64,000 nucleotides of DNA from Tropicimonas isoalkanivorans (GCF_900112335.1 NZ_FOLG01000001.1:124001-188000), one strand, 5' to 3'; positions 42,062 to 51,500 are shown, counted from the first letter of the stretch. Translations and numbers: made by a program. The notes: a model not told the origin generated them from the letters alone.

Positions 42062-43375
42062 ATGGCAGATCGAGACACTGCGATCCGGCGAACGGCCGCT
42101 TTCGTGGCCGGCATTGCATTCGGCGCCTGGATGGCACAGCCGGATACGCCAAGCCTGTCGATTGCGGGCGCGGCTTATGCGCAGGAGGCGGAGGTTTCAC
42201 CCACGATGGTGCGCGACCGCAATCGCGACGCCTACTATCCCAACACCGAGGACCTTGCCCCCGACGAGATGCGCGTGATCGCCTGCGGCACCGGCATGCC
42301 GACGACCCGTGCTGCGCAGGCCGCCGCCTGCTTCCTCGTGGAACTTGGTAACGGCGACAAGTTCCTGTTCGACATCGGCTCAGGTTCGGCGGAGCGGATC
42401 TCGTCACTTCAGATCCCTTACAATTTTCTGGACAAGATCTTCATCGGGCACCTGCACACGGACCATTTCGGCGCGCTTCATGACATTTTCATAGGTGGCG
42501 CCCTGATGGGCCGAAACGTTCCGCTGAAAGTCTGGGGACCGAGCGGCGCGACGCCGGAGCTCGGCACGGCACATGCTCTCGAGGGCATGATGCAGATGCT
42601 CACCTGGGACATGGCAGGGCGCGCTGGAAACGTCGACTTTCGCGGCTACCGCCTTGAGGTGAACGAGTTCGACTACAAACTCGAGAACGAGGTGATCTAC
42701 GAGGAGAATGGCGTCGTCATCCGAACTTTTCCGGCCATTCATTCCATCGATGGTGCCGTCAGCTATGCGCTCGAATGGAACGATCTGAAGTTCGTTTTCA
42801 GTTCAGACACGTATCCCAACAAGTGGTTCATCGAATACGCGAAGGATGCCGACCTCGCGATCCACGAATGCTTCATCGCGGTGCCGGACCTCGTCAACAA
42901 GATGCGGTTCAGCCCGGAATCTGCGCTTCTGGTCGGCACGCAGGTTCACACGGCGCCGGAAGCGTTCGGCAAGGTCATGAGCGACATCCAGCCGCGACTG
43001 GCCGTCGCCTATCACTTCTTCAACGACTTCGACACCGGCACGGCCGTCTACGAACGCATTCGAAAAACCTACGATGGTCCGCTTAGCATGGCGGACGACT
43101 TCATGGCCTGGAACGTTACGAAGGAAGACATCCGCGTGAGAATGGCCGTGACGGAGGAGCGGACATGGGCGCCGCCACTCGGAGCGCCCGCCGAGCCGCC
43201 CACACTGGACGACCGCACCGCCTTCGCGGAACAGGTGGGCATCGACATCGCCGACATTGGTTTCTCGGAGTTCACGAAGAGTGGGTATTGGGACGTCGAC
43301 GACGCTCTACGCCCAATCTTCAAGGAAGCCTCCGAGGCTCTCGGGCGCGACTTCCCGTACCCCGGCGACGAATGA
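42062..43375 (+). CDS. Metallo-beta-lactamase-fold hydrolase, exported
   Basis: A 437-residue MBL-fold protein. The zinc motif H130-L-H132-T-D134-H135 is intact, with further ligands at PAIHSIDG, FSSDT and AYHFF. A hydrophobic leader to about residue 40 (AGAAYAQ) suggests export to the periplasm. Related sequences in public annotation are often given names from guanitoxin gene clusters (GntH), but no other gene of that pathway is here, so I do not adopt it. The fold covers lactonases, arylsulfatases and phosphodiesterases. GGGAGGACC precedes the ATG. A hairpin follows the stop. Confidence 0.84.
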   Translation: MADRDTAIRRTAAFVAGIAFGAWMAQPDTPSLSIAGAAYAQEAEVSPTMVRDRNRDAYYPNTEDLAPDEMRVIACGTGMPTTRAAQAAACFLVELGNGDKFLFDIGSGSAERISSLQIPYNFLDKIFIGHLHTDHFGALHDIFIGGALMGRNVPLKVWGPSGATPELGTAHALEGMMQMLTWDMAGRAGNVDFRGYRLEVNEFDYKLENEVIYEENGVVIRTFPAIHSIDGAVSYALEWNDLKFVFSSDTYPNKWFIEYAKDADLAIHECFIAVPDLVNKMRFSPESALLVGTQVHTAPEAFGKVMSDIQPRLAVAYHFFNDFDTGTAVYERIRKTYDGPLSMADDFMAWNVTKEDIRVRMAVTEERTWAPPLGAPAEPPTLDDRTAFAEQVGIDIADIGFSEFTKSGYWDVDDALRPIFKEASEALGRDFPYPGDE

Positions 43376-43384
43376 CGCCGCTCT

Positions 43385-43410
43385 GCCCCGGCGTTTTCTT
43401 GCGCCGGGGC
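43385..43410 (+). terminator. Hairpin after the MBL-fold gene
   Basis: GCCCCGGCG (43385-43393) pairs perfectly with CGCCGGGGC (43402-43410), loop TTTTCTTG. It starts ten bases past the stop codon and lies before the next gene. No U-run follows, so read-through into the next two genes is possible. Confidence 0.5.
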
Positions 43411-43434
43411 GTCACCCCTGCCCGAGGTCGCGCC

Positions 43435-45150
43435 ATGGTCCTCCCGCTTCGCCTGTTCGTCACCATCCTCGCCACAGCCTCGTGGACGGCCGTCGCGCGG
43501 GCCGATCTGGTTTCACCCTACGGAGGCGAAACGGCACCGGACTTTGCCGAGGTTTCCGTGTTGCCAGACCGGGTACGGGTCGCGCTGGAAATCGATCCGG
43601 CGGACTTTCCCTTCTTCGTGAGGCCCGATGACGGCACCGGCCTGCCCCTCTCCGAACGCACGGGCTTGACGCTGTCCGTCGCGGCCGATGGCCAGCCGCT
43701 CGTGCCGGTGATCCGCACGGTCGACCTGCGCCCACGAAAGCCACGTATCACGGCCGCCACCGCCATCGTGCCGCCGCGACCGCGCAGCGCTGACGTCGTC
43801 TTCGCCGAACTTGAGTTTCCTTTCGACGATCGACCGGAGCGCATTACCCTCACGCCGCCGCTCGATACCACCGGTATGCCGTTGGCGTCACTCGGGCTGC
43901 TGGTGGACCACCTTGGCGTGCCTGTGACGGACTACCGCTATCTGTCCCGCACCGAAACGCTGATGCCGGACTGGGACGACCCCTGGTTCAGCGCTTTCGA
44001 GAACCCCAATCTGACTCGCCACCACAAATCCCCGCTGATGTCGTTTCTGTCGATGGAGCCACGAGAAGTCAGACACGAGATCATCTTGCGCCTGCGGGAT
44101 CTCGAAGGATGGGTCGACCTCGGCCTTGGCGACGCCGCCTCCCTCGGGCCGGCGCAGATGGCCGGGGTCGAGGCGCGGGCGGCGGACTTCCTACGGCACC
44201 GAAATCCGGTAGCGATCGACGGCGAACGGGTGGTGCCGGCCGACATCCGCGTGTCCCGCGTCGCGGTCGGTGCGGAGGGGTTGCGGGTGGTGGAAGAGGC
44301 ACAGCAATCCGATCGTGCGACAACTCTGCTCGGCGTCATCCTGTCTTATCCCCGTGAGAGCCTCGCCCAGGATGTCGAGATGACCTGGGAGCTATTCCCG
44401 GACAGCCTGACCTCCGTGCCTGTCACCCTCACCGATCCGGCGGGCGGTGTTCCGGCACAGGTGCGTGTCGGCAATCCAGTGGTGCGCTGGACCAATTACC
44501 TGAGGGACTGGACCGAGCCGCAGGCCCGCCCCGTCACCGTGTCCACAGCAACCATCATCAGCCTGCCGATACTTGCAGGCGCGTTCGTCATTGGCGCTTT
44601 GGCTGCCGCATGGTCAGCGTTTCGCCAGCGGGGTGGTCGGAGACTCGGCTTGCTGGCAGGTGCGGCAATGGCCCTTTGCGCGGCGGTTGTTGCTGCGCCA
44701 GTAAGCACCCGTATTTCACTGCCAGGACAGCCGGAGCCGACCGCGGAAGCGGCGCAGCAGCTCATGTCCGGTCTGCTGAACAATGCCGGCACCGCGATGC
44801 TGGAGACCCGATCCGATGCCTTTGCCGAAGCGCTGACCCAATTCGTCCCTGCAGAACGCATTACCGAGGTCGGCGCGGAATTGCATCGGGGCCTCGCGGT
44901 CACCCTGCCCTCAGGGGCGATGGCCCGAACTGACGAGATCGTGGACCTGAAGGTGGAGCGCATCGACCCGGCCGAAAACGGCACGGGCAGCCAGATCCTT
45001 GCTACCTGGGCCGCGTCCGTGAGCGGCGGCCACTGGGGCCACCTTCACCGCCGTCAGGTCACGTATCGCGGGCTTGTGGACGTCTCCCGGCAGCAGGATC
45101 GCTGGTACCTCGACGGCCTGACCATTCTGAGTGCGGAGATCAAAACGTGA
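43435..45150 (+). CDS. Unknown exported/membrane protein paired with HupE-type transporter
   Basis: A 571-residue protein without a recognised family name. A signal peptide (MVLPLRLFVTILATASW...ARA) is followed by a periplasmic region of about 340 residues rich in beta-type sequence, two membrane helices at about 370-390 and 400-418, and a C-terminal soluble domain of about 150 residues. The ATG at 43435 has a GAGGT site; an ATG at 43372 overlapping the previous stop is possible but would put the hairpin inside the gene. The stop overlaps the GTG of the HupE/UreJ-type gene, so the two proteins probably work together, perhaps in metal uptake. Confidence 0.7.
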   Translation: MVLPLRLFVTILATASWTAVARADLVSPYGGETAPDFAEVSVLPDRVRVALEIDPADFPFFVRPDDGTGLPLSERTGLTLSVAADGQPLVPVIRTVDLRPRKPRITAATAIVPPRPRSADVVFAELEFPFDDRPERITLTPPLDTTGMPLASLGLLVDHLGVPVTDYRYLSRTETLMPDWDDPWFSAFENPNLTRHHKSPLMSFLSMEPREVRHEIILRLRDLEGWVDLGLGDAASLGPAQMAGVEARAADFLRHRNPVAIDGERVVPADIRVSRVAVGAEGLRVVEEAQQSDRATTLLGVILSYPRESLAQDVEMTWELFPDSLTSVPVTLTDPAGGVPAQVRVGNPVVRWTNYLRDWTEPQARPVTVSTATIISLPILAGAFVIGALAAAWSAFRQRGGRRLGLLAGAAMALCAAVVAAPVSTRISLPGQPEPTAEAAQQLMSGLLNNAGTAMLETRSDAFAEALTQFVPAERITEVGAELHRGLAVTLPSGAMARTDEIVDLKVERIDPAENGTGSQILATWAASVSGGHWGHLHRRQVTYRGLVDVSRQQDRWYLDGLTILSAEIKT

Positions 45151-46418
45151 GGTCATATAGGGAACGTCTCCTGATTCCCGCGCTTGCCCTGCTTTCGTTG
45201 CTCGTGAGCGGCGCGGCGTGGGCACATTTCAAGCTGAACCTGAACGTCCGAGTATTTCACATCGTACACAGCGAGGCCGGGCTCGACGTCTATCTTCGCA
45301 CGCCCATGGCCTATCTGGTGGCGGACAAGCTGGGTCCGATCGGCGCAGATGGCCTTCCCGCCCCGGCGCCCTTCACCACCAACCGCCTCGAAAACGGGGT
45401 GACGATGCACCTTGTCGACCCGAACGCCCTGCGTGCGGACCCGCTCGGGCTGGGCCGGATTTCGGCCAATGGCTTGCGCCTCGAAACAGGTGCGGGCCAG
45501 CTGGCCGCCGAGGTTGTCTCCGTCCGCGTTCACCAGGCCGGCAAGGAGCCGGCATTCGCCACGCGTGCGGAGGCGACGGTTGCCCTCGCCAGCGGTGTCG
45601 GCGTCTGGACCGACGCCGGCGAGACGTATGTCGGCAATGCGGTGGTCGACGTGCACCTCGCCTACCCGACCGGCGCTGTTTCCGAATACACCCTTGCCAC
45701 GCTCTACAATCCCGGGCTTCCCGGAGTGGAGGACACGGCCAACCTGATCCTCGATTATCGCGGCGACGCCACCCGGACCTACCGCACCACCGGGTTGATG
45801 GCCGATCCTGTCACGATTTCCGGCTCCCCCGTTGCGGCAGCCTCGACCTTCGTCCTCGAAGGCGTGCGCCACATTCTCGAGGGCATCGACCACGTCCTCT
45901 TCGTTATATGCATGGTGATCGGCGCTCAGACCCTCGGGGCGCTCTTGGCGCGGGTCAGCGGGTTCACTATCGGCCACACGGTCACGCTCAGCCTGGGATT
46001 TTTCGGAATCGCCCCATCCGCGCCGTGGTTCATACCCGCCGTGGAGACCGCCATCGCGCTCAGCATCATCTGGGCCGCCGCCGATGCCGCTCTCCAACGC
46101 CAGGGCCAGTCCCGGAGCAATCGGGCGGCCGTCGCTATCACCGCCTCAATCGGACTTCTTCACGGGTTCGGATTCTCCTTCATGCTGCGGAACATCCTGC
46201 AGATCGATTCGGACAACGTCTGGCAGAGCCTGCTCGCCTTCAACCTCGGCGTCGAATTCGGCCAGCTTGCGATCGTCGCACTGATCTGGCCCCTCGTCCT
46301 CCTGATCCGCCGAATGCCGACCATGGTCTGGATCCGTACGCGCGGAGCCGTCGCTCTTTCCGTATCCGCGGTGGCAGCAATCTGGGCCGTGGAACGGGCG
46401 AGCTTCCTGATCGGATAG
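45147..46418 (+). CDS. HupE/UreJ family membrane protein with periplasmic N-terminal domain
   Basis: A 423-residue protein. A signal peptide ends near SGAAWA (residue 26); residues 27-230 form an extracytoplasmic domain; the C-terminal about 190 residues carry the HupE/UreJ core with GVRHILEGIDHVLFV, FTIGHTVTLSLG, GLLHGFGFS and FNLGVEFGQL, whose histidines are typical of nickel/cobalt-related transporters of this superfamily. It starts with GTG inside the stop of the preceding gene (GTGA). No hydrogenase or urease genes are visible, so the metal and purpose are unknown. Confidence 0.82.
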   Translation: MRSYRERLLIPALALLSLLVSGAAWAHFKLNLNVRVFHIVHSEAGLDVYLRTPMAYLVADKLGPIGADGLPAPAPFTTNRLENGVTMHLVDPNALRADPLGLGRISANGLRLETGAGQLAAEVVSVRVHQAGKEPAFATRAEATVALASGVGVWTDAGETYVGNAVVDVHLAYPTGAVSEYTLATLYNPGLPGVEDTANLILDYRGDATRTYRTTGLMADPVTISGSPVAAASTFVLEGVRHILEGIDHVLFVICMVIGAQTLGALLARVSGFTIGHTVTLSLGFFGIAPSAPWFIPAVETAIALSIIWAAADAALQRQGQSRSNRAAVAITASIGLLHGFGFSFMLRNILQIDSDNVWQSLLAFNLGVEFGQLAIVALIWPLVLLIRRMPTMVWIRTRGAVALSVSAVAAIWAVERASFLIG

Positions 46419-46440
46419 ATGGGTTACCTGTTGCGCAGCT

Positions 46441-48369
46441 TTAGTCGTTGGCGGGCCGCGTCAGGACTCCGTCGAAGAACCTCGACAGTTCTTCAAATCC
46501 ATCGAGCGGAAGGACGTGCGCGATGTACTGGTCGGGGCGCACCACCACCATGCATCCCCTTGCCCGGTCGATGCCGCGCATATCGAAGATGTCGCCGGCC
46601 CCCTTGTGATCGACGCAAAACACCTTCTCGTGGTCCTGAAGCCCGTACTTGCCCTTCTCCGGCTTCAGCAGCGCAGGGATGTCCTCGTAGTGGAGCGCGT
46701 CGAACGTCTGCTGAAATACTGCGCGCAGGTCGATCAGACCGTCAATGTCCTCGTCCGGCCGGGCATATTTCACCACGGGCGAGGCCGGGTCGTTGGCCAG
46801 CCAATCGGTCAAATTGTGGATGGGCGATCCCGGAGCCGAGCTGTCGTGCCGGCCTGCAAATGCGTAGATGCGCCAACGCCCGTCCGCTTCGGCCACATGC
46901 CCGAGCTGCATCTGCATCGCATCGGACACGCGCACCACCGGCGCCGAGTGGAAGCGGCGCCCGATCTCCTCTCCCGTGGCCAGTTCCTGGTGGGTAGGTG
47001 GGCCGACAAGGCGGGACGGGTCGTATTTGACGGCAAGCCCGCCGGTGAATGGGAGGTTCTCGATGAACTGCTTCTGGAACCGCGGCATGTCGGAGCCGTC
47101 GAGCTCCGACTCCCCTGGCGGGGCCGACATGATCCGCGCCCATGCGTGGTCGGTCTCGATAAGCCGCTTCGCCTCGGTCCAGCGTTCGGCGGAGTAGGTG
47201 TGCAACAGGCTCGCCTCCGCGCGGCCAAGGAGTACATGCGCCAGCTTCCAGCCCAGATTGAAGGTGTCCTGCATCGAGACGTTCATTCCCTGCCCCGCCT
47301 TGGGGCTATGGGTGTGACAAGCATCGCCCGCGGTGAAGACCCGCGGCGTGCGCGTCGCCCGGTCGCTGTCGGGGACGTCGTCGAAGCGGTCGGTCAGGCG
47401 GTGCCCGATCTCGTAGATCGACCACCAGACGACTTCCTTCACGTCAATCGAATAGGGTTTCATGATCCGGTTGGCTGCCGCGATGATGTGGTCCGCGGTC
47501 AGGTTCCGGTTGGAGACGCGCTCGTCCGGGTTCAGCTTGTCGAGTTCAACGTACATCCGAAAGAGATACCCGCCCTCGCGCGGCAGGATCAGGACGTTGC
47601 CCTCCTCCGCCGAGGTGACGAGGCACTTCTGGCGCACGTCGGGAAAGTCCGTGTTGGCGAGGATGTCCATCACGCCCCACGCTTGGTGCGCTGCATCCCC
47701 ATGGAGGTCGCCCCCGATGGCCTTGCGGACGTTCGAGCGGGCCCCGTCGCAGCCGACAACGTAATTGGCCCGCACGACCGTCGTCTCGCCCGCATTGACG
47801 CCTGTGTTTTCCAGCGTCACGGTCACCGGGTGATCGTCGGTGGACGTTTCGATGGTCAGGTCGCGCAGCGCCCAGCCGTAGTCCGGTTCCAGCCTGGCAG
47901 GCGAATTTCTCGCAACGTCGAGGAACAGTTCGTGCACGCGTGCCTGATTGAGGAGGGTGTGCGGCATCTCGGAGGAGTCGTCGGGCACGTCCTGCACCCG
48001 GCCGATCCGTCGGATATGCGCCGGGTTATTCGGGTCCGGCGTCCAGAACGTCGTCTGGTTCACCCAATAGCTTTCGCGTTTGACCGTTTCGGCAAAGCCG
48101 AAGGCCTGAAACATCTCCATCGTGCGGGTGTTGACACCATCCGCCTGCCCCTTCTCGATGGGTCCTGGCTTCCGCTCTATGATCATCGTGTCGATCTCAG
48201 GGAACTGGGATAACTGCGCGGCGAGGCAGAGGCCCGCCGGGCCGCAGCCGACAATCAGCACGTCTACTTTGTCCGGCAGCGGCGCATACGGTGTCCGATC
48301 CCGTCGGCCCGGCGCCGCGTTCATGACGTCGGGGTCCCCGCCACGAAAACCGTTCAGGTAGTATTGCAT
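46441..48369 (-). CDS. FAD-dependent aromatic monooxygenase (3-hydroxybenzoate 4-monooxygenase/phenol hydroxylase type)
   Basis: A 642-residue class A flavoprotein hydroxylase. GCGPAGLCLAAQ (about 42-53) is the FAD-binding fingerprint, GCDGARSNVR the DG motif, and GDACHTHSPKAGQGMNVSMQD the GD motif. The C-terminal about 180 residues match the thioredoxin-like domain of phenol 2-monooxygenase and of 3-hydroxybenzoate 4-monooxygenase, whose overall length it shares. It probably hydroxylates a phenolic acid with NADPH and O2. No ring-cleavage genes are adjacent. It is divergent from a MarR regulator, and the ATG follows GAGGAGG. Confidence 0.87.
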   Translation of the reverse strand: MQYYLNGFRGGDPDVMNAAPGRRDRTPYAPLPDKVDVLIVGCGPAGLCLAAQLSQFPEIDTMIIERKPGPIEKGQADGVNTRTMEMFQAFGFAETVKRESYWVNQTTFWTPDPNNPAHIRRIGRVQDVPDDSSEMPHTLLNQARVHELFLDVARNSPARLEPDYGWALRDLTIETSTDDHPVTVTLENTGVNAGETTVVRANYVVGCDGARSNVRKAIGGDLHGDAAHQAWGVMDILANTDFPDVRQKCLVTSAEEGNVLILPREGGYLFRMYVELDKLNPDERVSNRNLTADHIIAAANRIMKPYSIDVKEVVWWSIYEIGHRLTDRFDDVPDSDRATRTPRVFTAGDACHTHSPKAGQGMNVSMQDTFNLGWKLAHVLLGRAEASLLHTYSAERWTEAKRLIETDHAWARIMSAPPGESELDGSDMPRFQKQFIENLPFTGGLAVKYDPSRLVGPPTHQELATGEEIGRRFHSAPVVRVSDAMQMQLGHVAEADGRWRIYAFAGRHDSSAPGSPIHNLTDWLANDPASPVVKYARPDEDIDGLIDLRAVFQQTFDALHYEDIPALLKPEKGKYGLQDHEKVFCVDHKGAGDIFDMRGIDRARGCMVVVRPDQYIAHVLPLDGFEELSRFFDGVLTRPAND

Positions 48370-48427
48370 GGGTCCCTCCTCGCGCATGGGCCGGCGCCGG
48401 CCGATCTCTCGATATAGTAACCATACT

Positions 48428-48460
48428 TACCAAATTTTGCCAAATAAAAAATATGTATAC
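48428..48460. promoter_or_regulatory. A/T-rich divergent promoter region with repeats
   Basis: Markedly A/T-rich for this window. It holds two adjacent half-sites TACCAAATTT (48428-48437) and TGCCAAATAA (48438-48447) and a TGTATACA dyad near 48453-48460. Position between the monooxygenase and MarR genes suggests promoter plus MarR operator. Confidence 0.4.
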
Positions 48461-48525
48461 AAATCATCACCACCAACATACTGTTCGAACGTCTGATTTT
48501 CTGTTGGCGGCGGAAGAGGTCCAGC

Positions 48526-48978
48526 ATGGAAGCGCAGAACATGGCCGGCCATGCCATTCGGCGGCTGCACCAGATCTCGACCCATGTTTTTACGAAGCGG
48601 ATGCAGGAGGCCGGGTTCGACCTGACCCCGGTCCAGTTCGCGGCGATGGACGCAATCGTCGCCCAGCCCGGCATCGATCAGGCCGGGGTTGCGGCGGGAA
48701 TTGCCTATGACCGGGCGACAATCGGCGGGGTGATCGACCGGCTGGAGCACAAAGGATTCGTGGAACGGCGCGTGAGCCAGCACGACCGAAGAGCACGGGA
48801 AGTTCGCCCGACGGAAAAAGGCTTGCAGGCCTTCGATCAAATCCTGCCGATTGTGCGGTCCATTCAGGTGGACATGCTGGAAGGGCTGGACGAGGCGGAG
48901 CGCGCGACCTTTCTCGAACTCGCAAGGAAGGCCATTGCCGGTTCCCGCGACGCGCAGTCGTCGCAGGACGGCAAGTAG
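48526..48978 (+). CDS. MarR family transcriptional regulator
   Basis: A 150-residue winged-helix protein. The recognition region AGIAYDRATIGGVIDRLEHKGFVERR and the wing with QHDRRAREV are typical; dimerisation helices flank it. MarR members next to aromatic-degradation genes usually repress them and release DNA on binding a phenolic ligand, so control of the divergent monooxygenase is likely. No strong ribosome-binding site precedes the ATG at 48526; another ATG lies at residue 6. Confidence 0.9.
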   Translation: MEAQNMAGHAIRRLHQISTHVFTKRMQEAGFDLTPVQFAAMDAIVAQPGIDQAGVAAGIAYDRATIGGVIDRLEHKGFVERRVSQHDRRAREVRPTEKGLQAFDQILPIVRSIQVDMLEGLDEAERATFLELARKAIAGSRDAQSSQDGK

Positions 48979-49012
48979 CCTTTCGACCTCCAAGCTTGGT
49001 GTCGGAGAGCGC

Positions 49013-50614
49013 CTATGCCCCTCCGCCAGCCGCCTCGCGCACGTAGCGGTCGATATTTTCCATCTGACCTTCGTCGAGACGAAGTCCCAGCCGGGTGCGC
49101 CGCCAGAGGAAATCCTCCCCGGTCCGGACCCACTCCTTGTCGATCGCCCAATCGAGTTCCCGCGCCGTGATGGTCGCGCCGAACTCTTCGCCCAGGTCTT
49201 CCACCGCTTTCGCATCGCCGAGAATATCACGCGCCTCGGTCCCGTAGGTGCGGATCAGGCGGGCGGCCCAGTCCGTGTCGAGGAACGGGAAATCGCGCTT
49301 CAGTTCCTCGACCAGCCGGTCAACCTGGTCGACCGGGAAGTCGCCCCCCGGAAGCGGAACGCCCGCCGTCCACGATTTGGTGGCCGAGGGAAACGTCCCC
49401 GAAAGCTTGTCCATCGCCGCTTCGGCAAGCCGCCGATAAGTGGTGATCTTGCCGCCGAACACGCTCAGCAGCGGCGCTCCGCCCGTATCGTCAAGTGTCA
49501 GAACGTAGTCCCGCGTCGCTGCCGTTGCCGAGCTCGCGCCGTCGTCATAGAGCGGCCGCACGCCCGAGTAGGTCCAGACGATATCGTCCGCCGTCACCGG
49601 CGTGGCGAAGTAGTTGGAGACGAACTTGAGCAGATAATCCCTCTCTTCGTCGGTGCAGACCGGTTTCTGGTCCGCATCGTGGTGTTCCATGTCGGTCGTG
49701 CCGATCAGCGTGAAATCCTGTTCGTAGGGAATCGCAAAGACGATGCGGCCGTCGGAGCCCTGGAAGAAGTAACACTTGTCATGGTCGTAGAGCTTACGCG
49801 TGACGATGTGGCTGCCGCGGACAAGGCGGATGCCGGCGCGGCTGTTGGAGCGCACGATATTGTGCAGGATCTCGTCCACCCAAGGTCCGCCGGCATTGAC
49901 CAACGCGCGGGCTTCGATCGTTTCCGCGCCATCCGGACCCTCGATGGCAACCTGCCACGTTTCGCCCTGTCGTTCGGCCGAGATGACGCGGGTGCGCGTC
50001 ATGATCCGGGCGCCGCGCGCCGCCGCGTCGCGGGCGTTCAGCAGCACGAGTCGTGAATCCTCGACCCAGCAATCGGAATATTCGTAGGCGAACTTGAAGA
50101 CATCCTTGAGCGGCCTGCCTTCCGGCGCCTTTGTGAGGTCCAGCTTTGCCGTGCCCGGAAGGATTTCGCGGCCCCCAAGGGTATCGTACATGAAGAGCCC
50201 CATCCGGATCATCCATGCCGGGCGCCTGCCTTTCGTCCACGGCATGAAGGTCGACAGCAACTTGGAGGCCGGAGTGGCGGTGTCGAACCGCATCCCTTTG
50301 TGGATCGGCAGGACGAAACGCATGGGCCACGAGATATGCGGCATCGCCCGCAGCAGCACTTCGCGTTCGGCCAGGGCCTCCCGGACCAGCCGGATCTCGA
50401 AGTACTCCAGGTAGCGCAATCCACCGTGGAACAGCTTGGTGGAGGCCGATGAGGTGGCAGACGCCAGATCGTTCATTTCTGCCAGGGCGACCGAAAGGCC
50501 GCGCCCGGCAGCATCGCGGGCGATCCCGCTTCCGTTGACGCCGCCACCGATCACGAACAGATCGTAAACCCCGGCGGTGTCAGGCGGAGATGATTTGCTT
50601 GCCATCTTCCTCAT
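49013..50614 (-). CDS. glpD: Aerobic glycerol-3-phosphate dehydrogenase
   Basis: A 533-residue FAD enzyme at the inner membrane that oxidises glycerol-3-phosphate to dihydroxyacetone phosphate and feeds quinone. The FAD motif VIGGGVNGSGIARDAAGRG lies near residues 20-38, followed by SSASTKLFHGGLRYLE, typical of GlpD; SGVRPLYDD and GGKITTYRRLAE are also present. Its 5' end overlaps glpR by 35 bases (26 if the ATG at 50605 is used). It forms the glpR-glpD arm opposite the glycerol ABC importer. Confidence 0.94.
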   Translation of the reverse strand: MRKMASKSSPPDTAGVYDLFVIGGGVNGSGIARDAAGRGLSVALAEMNDLASATSSASTKLFHGGLRYLEYFEIRLVREALAEREVLLRAMPHISWPMRFVLPIHKGMRFDTATPASKLLSTFMPWTKGRRPAWMIRMGLFMYDTLGGREILPGTAKLDLTKAPEGRPLKDVFKFAYEYSDCWVEDSRLVLLNARDAAARGARIMTRTRVISAERQGETWQVAIEGPDGAETIEARALVNAGGPWVDEILHNIVRSNSRAGIRLVRGSHIVTRKLYDHDKCYFFQGSDGRIVFAIPYEQDFTLIGTTDMEHHDADQKPVCTDEERDYLLKFVSNYFATPVTADDIVWTYSGVRPLYDDGASSATAATRDYVLTLDDTGGAPLLSVFGGKITTYRRLAEAAMDKLSGTFPSATKSWTAGVPLPGGDFPVDQVDRLVEELKRDFPFLDTDWAARLIRTYGTEARDILGDAKAVEDLGEEFGATITARELDWAIDKEWVRTGEDFLWRRTRLGLRLDEGQMENIDRYVREAAGGGA

Positions 50615-51377
50615 CCATCATCAGCACCTTTGTATGTCCGCGTTTCGCAGCCGCCAGGAAGTCTTCCGGCGGCGGCCTGTCCGTCACCACGTAATCAAGA
50701 TCCGCCACGTCGCAGATCCGGACCGGTGCCGTCCGGTCGAACTTCGAGGAATCGCAGACCAGGATACGGGTGCGTGAATTCTTCAGGATGGAGCGCGCGA
50801 CGGACACCTCTCGCGCGTCGTAGTCGAGGATCGCGCCGTCGGCATCCAGTGCCGACGCCCCGATCACGGCGAAATCTGCCTTGTAGCGGGATATGAAATC
50901 GACCGCATCGGCGCCGACGATGGCGCCGTCGGTCTGCCGGACTGAGCCGCCCACCAGGATCAGTTCCCGCGCCTTGGACCCGACCAACACATTGATGATG
51001 TTGATATTGTTCGAGAGTACCACCAGGCCCTCGTGGTTCGTCAGGGCGCGCGCGACCTGCTCGGTCGAAGTCCCGATGTTGAGCATCACCGAACAATGGT
51101 TCGGAATGAGTTCGGCGGCCTGCAGACCGATCCATTCCTTTTCCTGTTGCCGGATCCTGCGCCGCTCGGAATAGGCGTAGTTGGACGCCGACCCGGCGCG
51201 GCGCGCGCCGCCGTGGGTGCGCAGGACAAGGCCCCGCTCCGCCAATTCCCGAAGATCGTTGCGGATGGTTTGGGTGGACACCTGGAACCTCTCGGCCAGG
51301 GTCTCGACGTCGACCGAATCCCGACGCCTGAGCAGCGTCATGATTTCGTTTTGTCTTTCGGTCAGAGCATCCGTCAT
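50580..51377 (-). CDS. glpR: DeoR family regulator GlpR
   Basis: A 265-residue repressor. Residues about 1-60 are the DeoR helix-turn-helix (ETLAERFQVSTQTIRNDLREL), and the C-terminal DeoRC sensor domain has the sugar-phosphate-binding GTSTEQVA and INNINIINV-type segments. Co-transcription with glpD and divergence from the glycerol importer indicate control by glycerol-3-phosphate, as for E. coli GlpR; that ligand is inferred. Confidence 0.88.
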   Translation of the reverse strand: MTDALTERQNEIMTLLRRRDSVDVETLAERFQVSTQTIRNDLRELAERGLVLRTHGGARRAGSASNYAYSERRRIRQQEKEWIGLQAAELIPNHCSVMLNIGTSTEQVARALTNHEGLVVLSNNINIINVLVGSKARELILVGGSVRQTDGAIVGADAVDFISRYKADFAVIGASALDADGAILDYDAREVSVARSILKNSRTRILVCDSSKFDRTAPVRICDVADLDYVVTDRPPPEDFLAAAKRGHTKVLMMDEEDGKQIISA

Positions 51378-51455
51378 TTCACACGAGTCCGCTTCGCGAC
51401 GTCGAACCTACTCGATTTGGCAAAGGATGCCAGCATTGTTTGTATTTGACTTTCA

Positions 51456-51472
51456 TTTGAACGTAATTCAAA
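51456..51472. promoter_or_regulatory. Candidate GlpR operator
   Basis: TTTGAA-CGTAA-TTCAAA, a perfect 6-bp dyad in the short A/T-rich region between glpR and the glycerol importer. An overlapping TTGAC at 51446-51450 may be part of a -35 box. DeoR-type proteins often bind such dyads. Confidence 0.45.
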
Positions 51473-51481
51473 AATTTCCCC

Positions 51482-51500
51482 GAGGGGAGGAGGACCCCTC
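51482..51500 (+). promoter_or_regulatory. Leader hairpin upstream of glpV
   Basis: GAGGGG (51482-51487) can pair with CCCCTC (51495-51500) around AGGAGGA. The loop exposes a ribosome-binding-like sequence 30 bases before the real one. A leader stabiliser or decoy is possible. Confidence 0.3.

Noticed and set aside
42062-43375. Naming the MBL hydrolase as a guanitoxin biosynthesis enzyme
   Set aside because: Only fold-level similarity can be seen and no other gene of that pathway is present.
46516-48213. Long open frame (565 codons) antisense to the flavin monooxygenase
   Set aside because: High GC keeps the opposite frame open; the product is rich in Arg/Gly/Val without family features, while the sense frame has complete flavoprotein motifs.
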